From Gardnerella vaginalis (lineage in GTDB: Bacteria > Actinomycetota > Actinomycetes > Actinomycetales > Bifidobacteriaceae): 64,000 bases of DNA. A program made the position numbers and the translations under genes. The DNA lies in NCBI RefSeq assembly GCF_001546485.1, contig NZ_KQ956862.1, positions 1-64,000 of the forward strand, read 5' to 3'. Positions 41,648 through 50,171 of this stretch are shown here, piece by piece. The notes under the pieces are model-generated. The model was not told the origin of the DNA and did not search any database. It saw nothing but the letters and a program-made list of their open reading frames with translations. How positions within the stretch are numbered: position 1 is the stretch's first letter; each line of letters opens with the position of its first letter.

Positions 41648-42820
41648 CTATTGCTCTGCATGAAGCGGAACGTGTACATTAATAATCCACGAATCGCCAT
41701 CTTCAATAACTTTAAAAGTTCCGCCAACTCGTTCCGCAAGCATCTTATGGAAACGCAGTCCATATCCTAATTGCAAGTTAGCAAGAATACCTCGTTGCGC
41801 ACTATTTATACACGTAATATGACATTCATTGTCATTAAGCATTACATTCATGGCGTATTCTTTAGGCTTTGCAGCATGCTTTTTTACGTTTGCAAGTAGT
41901 TCTCGGCAAATATATTCAATTTGAGCACATTCTTCAAAAGGCAAATGGATTGACCGAGAATCTTCAGCAGCTAAATCACTATTCAAGTCAATGGAACCAA
42001 TATAGCCAAGCTTTTCAAACGACTTTTGCTCACCATCAAATAAAACGCGTAATCCTGTACAAAAATCTTTATAACATGTAGTCGATTGCATAACATCGCC
42101 AGTGCTTGCAGTTGTAGCATTGTCAAGAAGAGAAATAATATTACGTGCTTTATGAATAGTTGTAGTAGCACATTGAAGAATCTCTCGAGAATTTTCATGC
42201 TCTTGTTCATGAGTTGTTTGAGGTTCAATAGACTGTTGGGCCATCATCATAATACTGGAAAGCTCATTAGTTACTTCATCATGCATGCGAATTGCTGCAA
42301 TAGTGGCATATTTTTGAAAAACGTTGTAACGCTGTGCAAATAACTGTTCCTGCTGTTGGTGAATAGTGGAAATATAGTATTTTACGATTGCGCTAGAAAT
42401 AAGAGTGATAAGAAGCCACCACGCTAACACATAAGCGTTTTGAAAATCGCATATAATAAAGAACCACGAAGAAACTCCGCAAGAAGAAAGCACAGTGTAC
42501 CAAGGTTGAGTAATTACAGCAATTGCCAGACAAATCAATATGGTAAGCATCATAGATGAATAGTTGATATTTGGCGCAATAATTACCAACGGCATCCAAA
42601 TGAGCACAATAAAAGATGCTTTACGAGGCCAGATTGCAATACATAAGCAGATTACAATCCATACTATTTCAACCGTAATTGCATGCCAATTAGAGTAGTA
42701 ATGAAGATTATTATAGGAACAAATTTCAAGAATCAAAGTACAACTTATGATTGCGCCAATTCCAATTTTCTGCCAAGCGTCATGCGGCAAAAAATTGATC
42801 ATACGTGTTAATAATTTCAT
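41648..42820 (-). CDS. Sensor histidine kinase 2, paralogue
   Basis: Membrane kinase of 390 residues, paralogous to 34908-36131. About five N-terminal helices (residues 18-155), H-box RMHDEVTNELSSIM, then CRELLANVKKHA and LGYGLRFHKMLAERVGG in the ATPase domain. It follows its response regulator by 34 bp. It lies on the same strand as the DUF1430 peptide operon and beyond the toxin-antitoxin block. Its 3' end is about 65 bp from the right inverted repeat. Confidence 0.88.
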   Translation of the reverse strand: MKLLTRMINFLPHDAWQKIGIGAIISCTLILEICSYNNLHYYSNWHAITVEIVWIVICLCIAIWPRKASFIVLIWMPLVIIAPNINYSSMMLTILICLAIAVITQPWYTVLSSCGVSSWFFIICDFQNAYVLAWWLLITLISSAIVKYYISTIHQQQEQLFAQRYNVFQKYATIAAIRMHDEVTNELSSIMMMAQQSIEPQTTHEQEHENSREILQCATTTIHKARNIISLLDNATTASTGDVMQSTTCYKDFCTGLRVLFDGEQKSFEKLGYIGSIDLNSDLAAEDSRSIHLPFEECAQIEYICRELLANVKKHAAKPKEYAMNVMLNDNECHITCINSAQRGILANLQLGYGLRFHKMLAERVGGTFKVIEDGDSWIINVHVPLHAEQ

Positions 42821-42854
42821 AACTACCTACTTTTACACGTTAATTTCTTACACG

Positions 42855-43508
42855 TTATATGTCATGCGAATATTTTGCTAGCGCAGCAAGCGCCTGCATT
42901 CGACTTCGGACGTGAAGTTTTCCATAAATACGCCGTAAATGCGTGTTGACTGTTGAAACTTTCACATTAAGCTGATCTGCAATCTCTTTCGTAGAATACC
43001 CCTGTTTGCACAAGCGCATAATTTCCGATTCTTGAGGAGACAAAACTGAAGTCTTCGGAAGTTGAGAAATCATATTAAATGATTCTTGCGGAGTGTGAAA
43101 ATAGTCAATATATTGTGGCAATTCTGGACACCCGTAGCTTGTTGCGCGCGATTGGATAGCTGCAACTACGTCTGATAAATTGTCTTTATGTACTAGCGCT
43201 TGACCGCCTGACTTAGCAACTTGCAATACGTATTCATCTAACATGTAGGAAGTAATGCCGATTAAAACAATATTGCTATTGCGCTCGCGAATTGCCTTAA
43301 TTACATCAACGCCACTCATTTCTCTCATTGACATATCTACTAAAAGTACGTCAGGAGTATTTTCTGTAACGCAACGATGAATAGCTTGTTTTGCAGAAGA
43401 ACACATCCATGCACAAACAAAATTTTCAGGCAAACGACTTTTTAGAAGAAGTTGCATATATCGCAATACAAGCGTGTCATTATCAACAATTGCGTAAGTA
43501 GTGTTCAT
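42855..43508 (-). CDS. NarL/LuxR-family response regulator 2, paralogue
   Basis: Response regulator, 217 residues. The receiver has YAIVDND and the phosphoacceptor Asp58 (DVLLVDMSMREMSG), with Lys in LVHKDN. The HTH is LSPQESEIMRLCKQGYSTKEIADQLNVKVSTVNTHLRRIYGKL. Close paralogue of 34174-34914. It forms an operon with the downstream kinase. A regulatory role on the peptide operon is likely from position but not shown. Confidence 0.92.
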   Translation of the reverse strand: MNTTYAIVDNDTLVLRYMQLLLKSRLPENFVCAWMCSSAKQAIHRCVTENTPDVLLVDMSMREMSGVDVIKAIRERNSNIVLIGITSYMLDEYVLQVAKSGGQALVHKDNLSDVVAAIQSRATSYGCPELPQYIDYFHTPQESFNMISQLPKTSVLSPQESEIMRLCKQGYSTKEIADQLNVKVSTVNTHLRRIYGKLHVRSRMQALAALAKYSHDI

Positions 43509-43542
43509 ACAATATATGGTATCTTGTTTCGGAATTTGCTTA

Positions 43543-44004
43543 TCAAGAGATGTGCGATTGTATTGTTTTTCTCAAATTATCAAGATTGTACACATTAAAG
43601 TGCCATACGCTAGCACTTTCCGTTGGCACACTCCATTCTTCGGTTTTACTATTGACAGTAAAACGAATTATTTGAGTTGTTGGCTTATTTATAACTTCAA
43701 AATTAGTGAGTTGATTCCACGCAATACGACGAAGATGCTTATCGTCTAATTTAGCTAGATTACCCGAGCCTAAAATGGCATTCGGATTAATAACAATAAA
43801 CTCATTATCAGTGGCAGCAATAATACGCGCATCAACGCTTTGCGCTACATAGAATAATTTAGGTAACAAAAATAGTTTGATTAAATCTTTCCACCAAGGG
43901 TCGTATTTCATGGTAAATACATACGTTTTACCAACTGAAAGATTATGCACTTTAAAGTACTTAACAATATCCTCTTCTCGTATACCGCGCAAAGGATTAG
44001 TCAT
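43543..44004 (-). CDS. PH-like or unknown cytoplasmic protein
   Basis: Not recognised with certainty. 153 residues, no signal peptide; a hydrophobic patch (DLIKLFLLPKLFYVA) may touch the membrane. The pattern DARIIAATDNEFIVINPNAILG and RRIAWNQLTNFEVINKPTTQIIRFTVNSKTEEWSV resembles bacterial PH-like domains (strands followed by a W-containing strand). GAGGAGGTG lies 8 bp before the ATG at 44004; a GTG at 44013 is less likely. It precedes the second response regulator on the same strand with a 34-bp gap. Confidence 0.6.
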   Translation of the reverse strand: MTNPLRGIREEDIVKYFKVHNLSVGKTYVFTMKYDPWWKDLIKLFLLPKLFYVAQSVDARIIAATDNEFIVINPNAILGSGNLAKLDDKHLRRIAWNQLTNFEVINKPTTQIIRFTVNSKTEEWSVPTESASVWHFNVYNLDNLRKTIQSHIS

Positions 44005-44013
44005 AATAAGCAC

Positions 44014-44322
44014 CTCCTCGTGATTCTTGTTTTGTAAATTATCAACATACTAACGTGCAGATTTTATCTACACAAATAGGCGTACCTATTTTTAACGATA
44101 GTGCTTTTAGAAAACTTTTTAAAACTTTTACTATTAGCAGTTTGTATGTTCTCAACAATCAATATTTAAGAATATTTCCGTTTCGGAATTATTTTTAAAT
44201 AGAGGCATACTTATGGAGTTATCGTGACAGATTTTGCTAATTTTGCGATTTTTGCCACGACAACTCGTATAACATAGCGACTGTGCAATTAGAGTTGCGT
44301 AACTATTGTCGCGTAATCAGTT
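44014..44322. other. Intergenic region with hairpin repeat
   Basis: No gene seen. It contains the hairpin repeat at 44216-44266 and a small TTCCG/CGGAA stem near 44177-44189 that is not linked to a gene. Confidence 0.4.
44216..44266. repeat. Dispersed hairpin repeat, copy 3
   Basis: GAGTTATCGTG (44216-44226) pairs with CACGACAACTC (44256-44266) with one mismatch. Same inner sequence type (AGATTTTGCTAATTTTGC) as copy 1. Confidence 0.7.
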
Positions 44323-44324
44323 AA

Positions 44325-44371
44325 AAAATATTGCCTGTTCATCAACCTCGTCGATGCACAGGCAATATTTT
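44325..44371 (-). terminator. Terminator of the sortase-like lipoprotein gene
   Basis: AAAATATTGCCTGT (44325-44338) and ACAGGCAATATTTT (44358-44371) form a 14-bp perfect stem. On the minus strand it is followed by more T (TTTTTTAACTG), 50 bp after the gene's stop. Confidence 0.88.
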
Positions 44372-44422
44372 CAAAACAACAAAATTTGGTAAATAATCTA
44401 AATTTTGCGGCTAAATCGTTTA

Positions 44423-45016
44423 CTATTTTGCTACGTCAAGAACTACTAGACGTTGTCCGCCATAAGTTCTGGCATCAAGACAAGTCTGAATGAAGTAAGC
44501 AGATTTAGGGAATTGATCAACGTACTCTTTGAATACTTTTAGCAACTTATCCGAGCTTCCGCCACCCTCAAAGTCTTTATAATCCGCCACTTTGTAATCT
44601 TTGCCGTTTAGTTTAACTGGCATGCCTTTTTGGAGTTTCTTTAATAAGATGCCTGAACTATTCAAACGGTCGACAACCATATAATGGCCAGTATTAACCT
44701 GGAACCAGTCGTCTTGAAGAGTCCAGTGGTAGAAAGCATCTTTAACGTAAGCCAACTGATCAGGATAAGCGTCCCAAATAACGCGTTTAGTTTCGCCTAG
44801 GGCTTCCAAAGTACCTTCTTGTCCCTTTACAAAGGCTTCGGCGATTTTCTTCTTTGAGGCTTTTTTGACTGATTTTGGATGTTTTTTAGTCGAATGGTGG
44901 GCTATTTTTGTTGGCGCTGGTTTGTTTGCATTGGGACTACCGCAGGCTGCTAGCCCCACCAGCGAACTGAATAGCACTACAACACAAAGCAATTTTTTAT
45001 AAGTCATTTTCCCCAT
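44423..45016 (-). CDS. Sortase-fold lipoprotein, unusual
   Basis: Predicted lipoprotein, 197 residues, with signal TYKKLLCVVVLFSSLVGLAAC and lipid-modified Cys at about residue 25, then a His/Lys-rich linker (HHSTKKHPKSVKKASKKK). The C-terminal part resembles the last two-thirds of a sortase. A His in TGHYMVVDRL is followed by the strand pair GMPVKLNGKDYKVADY, then QTCLDARTYGGQRLVVL. The Cys lies 68 residues after that His and the Arg 10 after the Cys, close to sortase spacing. So the catalytic triad His/Cys/Arg may be present in a lipid-anchored protein, whereas sortases usually have a transmembrane anchor. No LPXTG substrate is adjacent. Family assignment is an inference. Confidence 0.6.
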   Translation of the reverse strand: MGKMTYKKLLCVVVLFSSLVGLAACGSPNANKPAPTKIAHHSTKKHPKSVKKASKKKIAEAFVKGQEGTLEALGETKRVIWDAYPDQLAYVKDAFYHWTLQDDWFQVNTGHYMVVDRLNSSGILLKKLQKGMPVKLNGKDYKVADYKDFEGGGSSDKLLKVFKEYVDQFPKSAYFIQTCLDARTYGGQRLVVLDVAK

Positions 45017-45293
45017 AAATGGGCTTCTTTCTTCTTGTAGATGCGTCTAACGGCTGTTAGTTATCCTTATAACTTGGACTCCAACTTTAGTGCCCGCTCA
45101 GTTCAGTTTAAAATCTTGGTTTGAACGTGAGTAGGAAGTGATGGCCACTGCCGATTTTTGCATAAATGAATCAACAAGACCGGTTCCTTTTCACATAGTG
45201 TACCATAAAGACTGAGTGACCTGTGTTATTTTTTGACTTCTAGTTTTTATATAGGATCTATTTTGCTGCAATAATTGATCTAACTAAATTAAA
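45017..45293. other. Intergenic region upstream of the sortase-like gene
   Basis: About 280 bp with no supported ORF or RNA; it must hold the minus-strand promoter of the lipoprotein gene. Confidence 0.35.
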
Positions 45294-45328
45294 ATTGGTT
45301 AACTAATTAAATTAATTAGTTAACCAAT
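45294..45328 (-). terminator. Terminator of the nrd operon
   Basis: ATTGGTTAACTAATTAA (45294-45310) and TTAATTAGTTAACCAAT (45312-45328) are a perfect 17-bp inverted repeat around one base. On the minus strand TTTTAATTTAG follows. It lies about 50 bp after nrdF. Confidence 0.75.
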
Positions 45329-45379
45329 CAGTTAGTTATTCAGTTATTTAGTAAATCAGTCAGTTAGCCAACTGTGAGA

Positions 45380-46489
45380 TTAGAAGTCCCAATCATCGTC
45401 GTCAGTTTCAACAGACTTGCCCATAATGTAGCTGGAACCAGAGCCGGAGAAGAAGTCGTGATTTTCGTCGGCTGCAGGAGAAAGAGCTGCGAGAATTTCT
45501 GGGCTTACGTGAGTTTCTTCTTCGCTGTACTTGGCAGGGTAGCCAAGGTTCATCAAAGCCTTGTTAGCGTTGTAACGCACGAAATCAAAAACGTCATCGT
45601 GGAAGTCAAATCCTTCATAAATCTGACCAGAATACTCAACTTCCAAATCGTACAAAGTGTCAAGCAAGTTCATAGTGAACTTTTCAAGATTCTTCTTATC
45701 GTTCTCGCTTCTAAGCTCCAAACCGCGCTGGAACTTGTAGCCGGAATAATAGCCGTGAATAGCTTTATCGCGCAAAATCAAACGAATCATGTCCGCAGTA
45801 TTCATCATCTTGCCGCGAGAAGCAAAGTAAAGCGGAAGATAGAAGCCTGCGTAAAGAAGCAGCGAAGAAAGCATAGTTGCTGCAATCTTGCGCTTAAGCG
45901 GATCTTCGCTCTCATACTCGCAAAGCACGGTGGTAACGCGCTGCTGTAAAACGTCGTTGCCAACAGCCCAACGGTAAGCTTCGTCAATTTCTTCGCTAGA
46001 GCAAAGAGTAGAGAAAATAGAGGAGTAGGAGCGAGCGTGAATTGACTGCATAAAAGCAATATTCGTGTAAATAGCCTGTTCGTGCTCAGTGCGAGCGTGC
46101 TCAATCTGGCAAAGCTCACCAATAGTTGCTTGGCTGGTATCAAGCAAAGTCAAGCCCGTAAAAACGCGAGTAGTTGTTTTGCGTTCAAGATCGGTGAGGG
46201 AACGCCAAGAAGGAATATCGTTGCTCAGTGGCACTTTTTCAGGAAGCCAGAAGTTAGCAATAAGGCGATTCCAAACATCTAAATCTTTGTCATCAACAAT
46301 ATTATTCCAATTAACTGGGCGCACGCGCGATCCGTGATGGTAGCGGTACTGAGCTGGTGTGATAGAAGCTGCCATCATCTCGTCGCTTGCGATGACGCGA
46401 TTCGTGCCGAAAGGCTTATCGAGGCTACTGCGCAGTGCAGTTGGGTCGAGTGCTGTTGGATCGAGCTCGGTTGGGCTGAGTTCTGTCAT
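45380..46489 (-). CDS. nrdF: Ribonucleotide reductase R2 subunit NrdF, metal-ligand-free (class Ie) type
   Basis: R2 subunit that holds the radical for NrdE, 369 residues. The fold is NrdF: VFTGLTLLDTSQATIG, YTNIAFMQSIHARSYSSIF, LLLYAGFYLPLYFASRG, MIRLILRDKAIHGYYSGYK. Of the six normal metal ligands, Asp117, His151 and His245 are kept. The three glutamates are replaced: Gln148 (MQSIH instead of MESVH), Ser208 (LSSLLLY instead of LESFLFY) and Lys242 (RDKAIHG instead of RDEAVHG). This Q/S/K set is a known mark of class Ie R2 proteins, which work without metal using a tyrosine modified to DOPA; the candidate is Tyr155 in HARSY. NrdI, needed for that modification, is in the operon. Last gene of nrdHIEF. 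Confidence 0.95.
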   Translation of the reverse strand: MTELSPTELDPTALDPTALRSSLDKPFGTNRVIASDEMMAASITPAQYRYHHGSRVRPVNWNNIVDDKDLDVWNRLIANFWLPEKVPLSNDIPSWRSLTDLERKTTTRVFTGLTLLDTSQATIGELCQIEHARTEHEQAIYTNIAFMQSIHARSYSSIFSTLCSSEEIDEAYRWAVGNDVLQQRVTTVLCEYESEDPLKRKIAATMLSSLLLYAGFYLPLYFASRGKMMNTADMIRLILRDKAIHGYYSGYKFQRGLELRSENDKKNLEKFTMNLLDTLYDLEVEYSGQIYEGFDFHDDVFDFVRYNANKALMNLGYPAKYSEEETHVSPEILAALSPAADENHDFFSGSGSSYIMGKSVETDDDDWDF

Positions 46490-46601
46490 TATTACTCCTG
46501 ATTTTGTGTTTACGTTTTATAAAATTTCTTAAGTTTTTGATTTAATTTGCAAAAGATTTACGCTGATAGATTTACGTCACTAAGATTTTTAGCGCTACTC
46601 C

Positions 46602-48848
46602 TTACAGCGTGCAGCTTACGCAACCCTCGATTTCCGTACCTTCCAAAGCCTTCTGGCGAATACGAATGTAGTAAAGAGTCTTGATGCCCTTACGCCATGC
46701 GTAAATCTGAGCCTTGTTCAAATCGCGAGTAGTAGTAGTGTCTGGGAAGAACAAAGTAAGCGACAATCCCTGATCCACATGCTGAGTCGCTTCAGCGTAA
46801 GTGTCAATAATTGCCTTCCAACCAATCTCGTAAGCGTCCTTAAAGTACTGCATATTGTCGTTCGTCATGTAAGCGGCAGGGTAGTAGACGCGTCCAACTT
46901 TGCCCTCTTTGCGAATCTCAATGCGCGAAGCAATCGGGTGAATCGAACTCGTGGAATGGTTGATATACGAGATGGAACCAGTTGGAGGAACAGCCTGCAA
47001 ATACTCGTTGTAAATGCCATCGCGCAAAATCTCGTCGCGCAACTGCTCCCAGTCGCTGACGGTTGGAATTGCAACGTTAAAACGAGCAAACAAATCGCGA
47101 ACCGCTTGAGTACGAGGCTCAAGAGAGCGGCTGCCATCGGTGTATTTATCGAAATAGTTGCCTTTGCCTGCAGGCTTAGCGTAAGCGCTCGTCTTAAAGC
47201 TTGCAAAAGCGCGGCCACGCTCCACAGCTAAAGCATGAGAAGCTTTATAAGCATGGTAAGCAACAGTCATAAAGTACATGTCTGTAAAGTCAAGAGCTTC
47301 CTCGCTTCCGTACTGCATGTGTTCGCGAGCAAGGAAACCGTGCAAATTCATTTGACCCAAGCCAATAGCGTGGCCTTCCGCGTTTCCGCGACGGATAGAA
47401 GGCACGGAATCAATTGAAGTGTGCTCCGAAACAGAAGTGAGCGCACGTACGGCCAAATCAACGCTTGCGCCCAAGTCGCCGTCCATTGCCTTAGCGATAT
47501 TAAGAGAGCCAAGATTGCAAGAAATATCGCGACCAACGTGGCTATAAGACAAGTCGGCGTTATACGTGCTTGCTTCTTGAGTTTGCAAAATTTCTGAGCA
47601 CAAGTTGCTCATAGTAATGCGACCCTCAATAGGATTCGTACGATTCACAGTATCCTCAAACAAAATATAAGGGTAACCAGACTCAAACTGAATCTCCGCA
47701 AGCGTCATAAAGAATTCGCGAGCATCAATGTACTTCTTGTGAATACGAGGATTTGCAACCATCTCATCGTAATGCTCAGTAATGGAAATGTCAGCAAGAG
47801 GCTTGCCATACTCGCGCTCAACATCGTAAGGGCTGAACAAAGCCATCTTTTCCTTACGCTTAGCAAGCTCAAAAGTAATATCTGGAATTACAACACCCAA
47901 AGAAAGTGACTTAATACGAATCTTCTCGTCTGCGTTCTCGCGCTTAGTATCAAGGAATCGCATAATATCTGGGTGGTGGGCGCTAATATACACGGCACCG
48001 GCACCTTGGCGAGCGCCAAGCTGATTGGCATAAGAGAATGAATCTTCCAAAAGCTTCATAACAGGCACAACGCCACTCGACTGATTCTCGATGCGCTTAA
48101 TAGGAGCGCCAAGCTCGCGCAAATTCGTAAGGAGCAGAGCCACGCCGCCGCCGCGCTTAGAAAGCTGCAAAGCAGAATTAATTCCGCGCGCAATAGACTC
48201 CATGTTATCTTCCAAACGCACGAGGAAGCAGCTTACAGCCTCTCCGCGTTGAGCTTTACCAAGATTTAAGAACGTTGGAGTGGCTGGCTGGAATCGGCCT
48301 GCAAGCATCTCGTCTAAATAGTTGAGTGCTGCTTTTTCGTCGCCGTCTGCGAGTTCCAAAGCTACGGCAGCTGCGCGCTGAGCGAAGTTTTCCAAATACT
48401 GTTTGCCGTCAAAAGTCTTCAAGGCGTAAGAAGTGTAGAACTTAAAAGCGCCCAAGAATGTGCCAAAAGTATGGTGAGCTGCTTCAGCATGCTCGTAGAA
48501 TTTATCGAGAAATTCGTCGCTGTACTTTCCGAACACGTTGCTGTTGTAGTAGTAGTTGTCAATTAAATAATTCAAGCGCTCGCGAGTGGAAGCAAACTTC
48601 ATGCTGTGCTCTTGCACGTAACCCGAAACGTAAAGCTTTTCTGCTTCCTGATCCTTATCAAACTGAATTCCTTTTTCTGGATCGAAAAGACCGAGCATAG
48701 CGTTAAGAACGTGGTAGTCGCGGCTGTTGCGAATGCGTTCTGCCGTGCTGCTGGCGGTTGTACTGGCAGCGGATTCAGTGCTGCTAGCAGAGTCAGTGTT
48801 GTCAAGATTAAGAGCAGTAGATTCGCTCATCGGATCCGTGCTATTCAT
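46602..48848 (-). CDS. nrdE: Ribonucleoside-diphosphate reductase alpha subunit NrdE
   Basis: Catalytic subunit reducing ribonucleoside diphosphates, 748 residues. Key parts are [27 protein letters not shown] (redox Cys), [12 protein letters not shown] (thiyl-radical Cys with Asn/Glu), [11 protein letters not shown] and the [19 protein letters not shown] region. The C-terminal tail GCVSCTL carries the Cys pair that takes electrons from NrdH. It lacks the ATP-cone typical of NrdA, as expected for class Ib/Ie. The first 35 residues are Ser/Ala-rich and not conserved. GAAAGGAATAAA precedes the ATG. The gap to nrdF is about 110 bp. Confidence 0.95.
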   Translation of the reverse strand: MNSTDPMSESTALNLDNTDSASSTESAASTTASSTAERIRNSRDYHVLNAMLGLFDPEKGIQFDKDQEAEKLYVSGYVQEHSMKFASTRERLNYLIDNYYYNSNVFGKYSDEFLDKFYEHAEAAHHTFGTFLGAFKFYTSYALKTFDGKQYLENFAQRAAAVALELADGDEKAALNYLDEMLAGRFQPATPTFLNLGKAQRGEAVSCFLVRLEDNMESIARGINSALQLSKRGGGVALLLTNLRELGAPIKRIENQSSGVVPVMKLLEDSFSYANQLGARQGAGAVYISAHHPDIMRFLDTKRENADEKIRIKSLSLGVVIPDITFELAKRKEKMALFSPYDVEREYGKPLADISITEHYDEMVANPRIHKKYIDAREFFMTLAEIQFESGYPYILFEDTVNRTNPIEGRITMSNLCSEILQTQEASTYNADLSYSHVGRDISCNLGSLNIAKAMDGDLGASVDLAVRALTSVSEHTSIDSVPSIRRGNAEGHAIGLGQMNLHGFLAREHMQYGSEEALDFTDMYFMTVAYHAYKASHALAVERGRAFASFKTSAYAKPAGKGNYFDKYTDGSRSLEPRTQAVRDLFARFNVAIPTVSDWEQLRDEILRDGIYNEYLQAVPPTGSISYINHSTSSIHPIASRIEIRKEGKVGRVYYPAAYMTNDNMQYFKDAYEIGWKAIIDTYAEATQHVDQGLSLTLFFPDTTTTRDLNKAQIYAWRKGIKTLYYIRIRQKALEGTEIEGCVSCTL

Positions 48849-48916
48849 GGGGTTTTTATTCCTTTCTTTCCGCGTTATGCTTACTTTTCAAATACTGTTT
48901 GTTTGTCTGTTTTTGT

Positions 48917-49408
48917 TTACTTTGTTTCTTTTAATTGTCTTAGAAATTTTGGTATTCCCTGCGCTACTTTTTCAATATCTTCCGCAGTTCCCGTCAACTC
49001 AAACGAGTACATATTCGGAATGCCGCACTTTCCGGCAATCTGACCTCCTGCAGCGCAATAAGCATCGCCAAAATTCGTGTTTCCGGAAGAAATTACGCCT
49101 CGAATAAACGAGCGATTCTCGCGATTATTGAGGAATTTTCGAACTTGCATTGGTATTGCTTTTGCAATATTGCCGCCTCCATATGTTGGTACGATGAGCA
49201 CGTATGGTTCGCGTACGTTTAATTCTGGCTCTTTTGGTCGCAGTGGTATACGGTATACGTTCACATTATTGCTAGGAAAATCGCAATTTTGCACGAATCG
49301 TAATGTGTTTTCGGAAACAGAAGAAAAATACACTACGGCACCAATTGGTTCACCTTGTGCTTGTGCCTCTGGTGTACTTGGTTGTGTGATATTTTCTTGT
49401 TCGCTCAT
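48917..49408 (-). CDS. nrdI: NrdI flavodoxin-like protein
   Basis: Flavodoxin-like FMN protein that supplies superoxide or electrons to build the NrdF cofactor, 163 residues. Landmarks are AVVYFSSVSENTLRFVQ (phosphate loop), VPTYGGGNIAKAIPMQVRKFL and GVISSGNTNFGDAYCAAGGQIAGKCGIPNMYSFELTGTAEDI. An N-terminal extension of about 20 residues precedes the fold. In class Ie systems NrdI drives hydroxylation of the tyrosine in metal-free NrdF, which matches the neighbouring gene. Lies between nrdH and nrdE. Confidence 0.94.
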   Translation of the reverse strand: MSEQENITQPSTPEAQAQGEPIGAVVYFSSVSENTLRFVQNCDFPSNNVNVYRIPLRPKEPELNVREPYVLIVPTYGGGNIAKAIPMQVRKFLNNRENRSFIRGVISSGNTNFGDAYCAAGGQIAGKCGIPNMYSFELTGTAEDIEKVAQGIPKFLRQLKETK

Positions 49409-49493
49409 TATCTCAGCTTCTTTGTTTGCTATTTTTGGTGGAGAATGTCAATATGTATTGCGTTTATTTACTAAATTTCACTTATTTTTTCTT

Positions 49494-49748
49494 TTACTGT
49501 GCTGAAGTTGTGGAAGTCCCGAGTTTATCTGCAATTTGCGCTATTAAATCTGGGCGGTATCCACTCCAGGAAGCATCCGGAGCAATCACTACTGGAGCTT
49601 GACGGTATCCAGCATTGCGCAACTGTTCTAATGCTTCAGGACTTTTGGATAAATCAACAGTTTCAAAGTTCACGCCAAGTTTAGTGAACTGTCGTTTAGT
49701 GGCATCACACTGTGGGCAATGAGGTTTGGTGAATACTGTAATGGTCAT
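49494..49748 (-). CDS. nrdH: NrdH glutaredoxin-like electron donor
   Basis: Redoxin that reduces NrdE, 84 residues. The active site is KPHCPQCDATKRQF (CPQC), with the NrdH-type ending GYRQAPVVIA and WSGYRPDLIAQIA. First gene of nrdHIEF. GAGGAG lies just before the ATG. The promoter region upstream has two NrdR boxes. Confidence 0.95.
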   Translation of the reverse strand: MTITVFTKPHCPQCDATKRQFTKLGVNFETVDLSKSPEALEQLRNAGYRQAPVVIAPDASWSGYRPDLIAQIADKLGTSTTSAQ

Positions 49749-49829
49749 TGTAATCTCCTCTGGTGATGGGGAATTTGGTAATTCCAGGTTGTATCAGCAA
49801 AAGCCAAATAGTTAGCTTACTCCCAATAG

Positions 49830-49877
49830 GCACTATTTATAGTGGTGTGTCGATTGTGTAAACACTACATATAGTTA
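49830..49877 (-). promoter_or_regulatory. Two NrdR boxes upstream of nrdHIEF
   Basis: GCACTATTTATAGTGG (49830-49845) and ACACTACATATAGTTA (49862-49877) match the NrdR consensus ACACwATATATwGTGT in most positions. They are 32 bp apart (three helical turns), the usual NrdR spacing. They indicate repression by NrdR when dNTP/ATP is high. Confidence 0.75.
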
Positions 49878-50171
49878 TTGTTTAAAATAGCTAAAAATAG
49901 CGTGTTTGTAAGCGTGTCGTGTTTTATGAGGAAAATGTAAGTCTAACTTTAACAATGAAAAATGTAATCTTTCTCACAAAATTTATATTTCCGACTCGTT
50001 GATTTATAGATTGCGGAGCCTTGTGCATATCCGCCTATAAACTTAATAAGTGCGTTTCTTGAAGGGGCGTAACGCAAAATAAAAAATTGTGCATTGAGAG
50101 TTAATGCAGATTGCTTGAGTACGCAAAGCGTGCGTGCAAATAAAACAAAAGACAAGATAAGAGGTGTCATC

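Noticed and set aside
44177-44189. TTCCG/CGGAA hairpin followed by T-rich sequence as a terminator
   Set aside because: Five-base-pair stem with no gene ending nearby on that strand.
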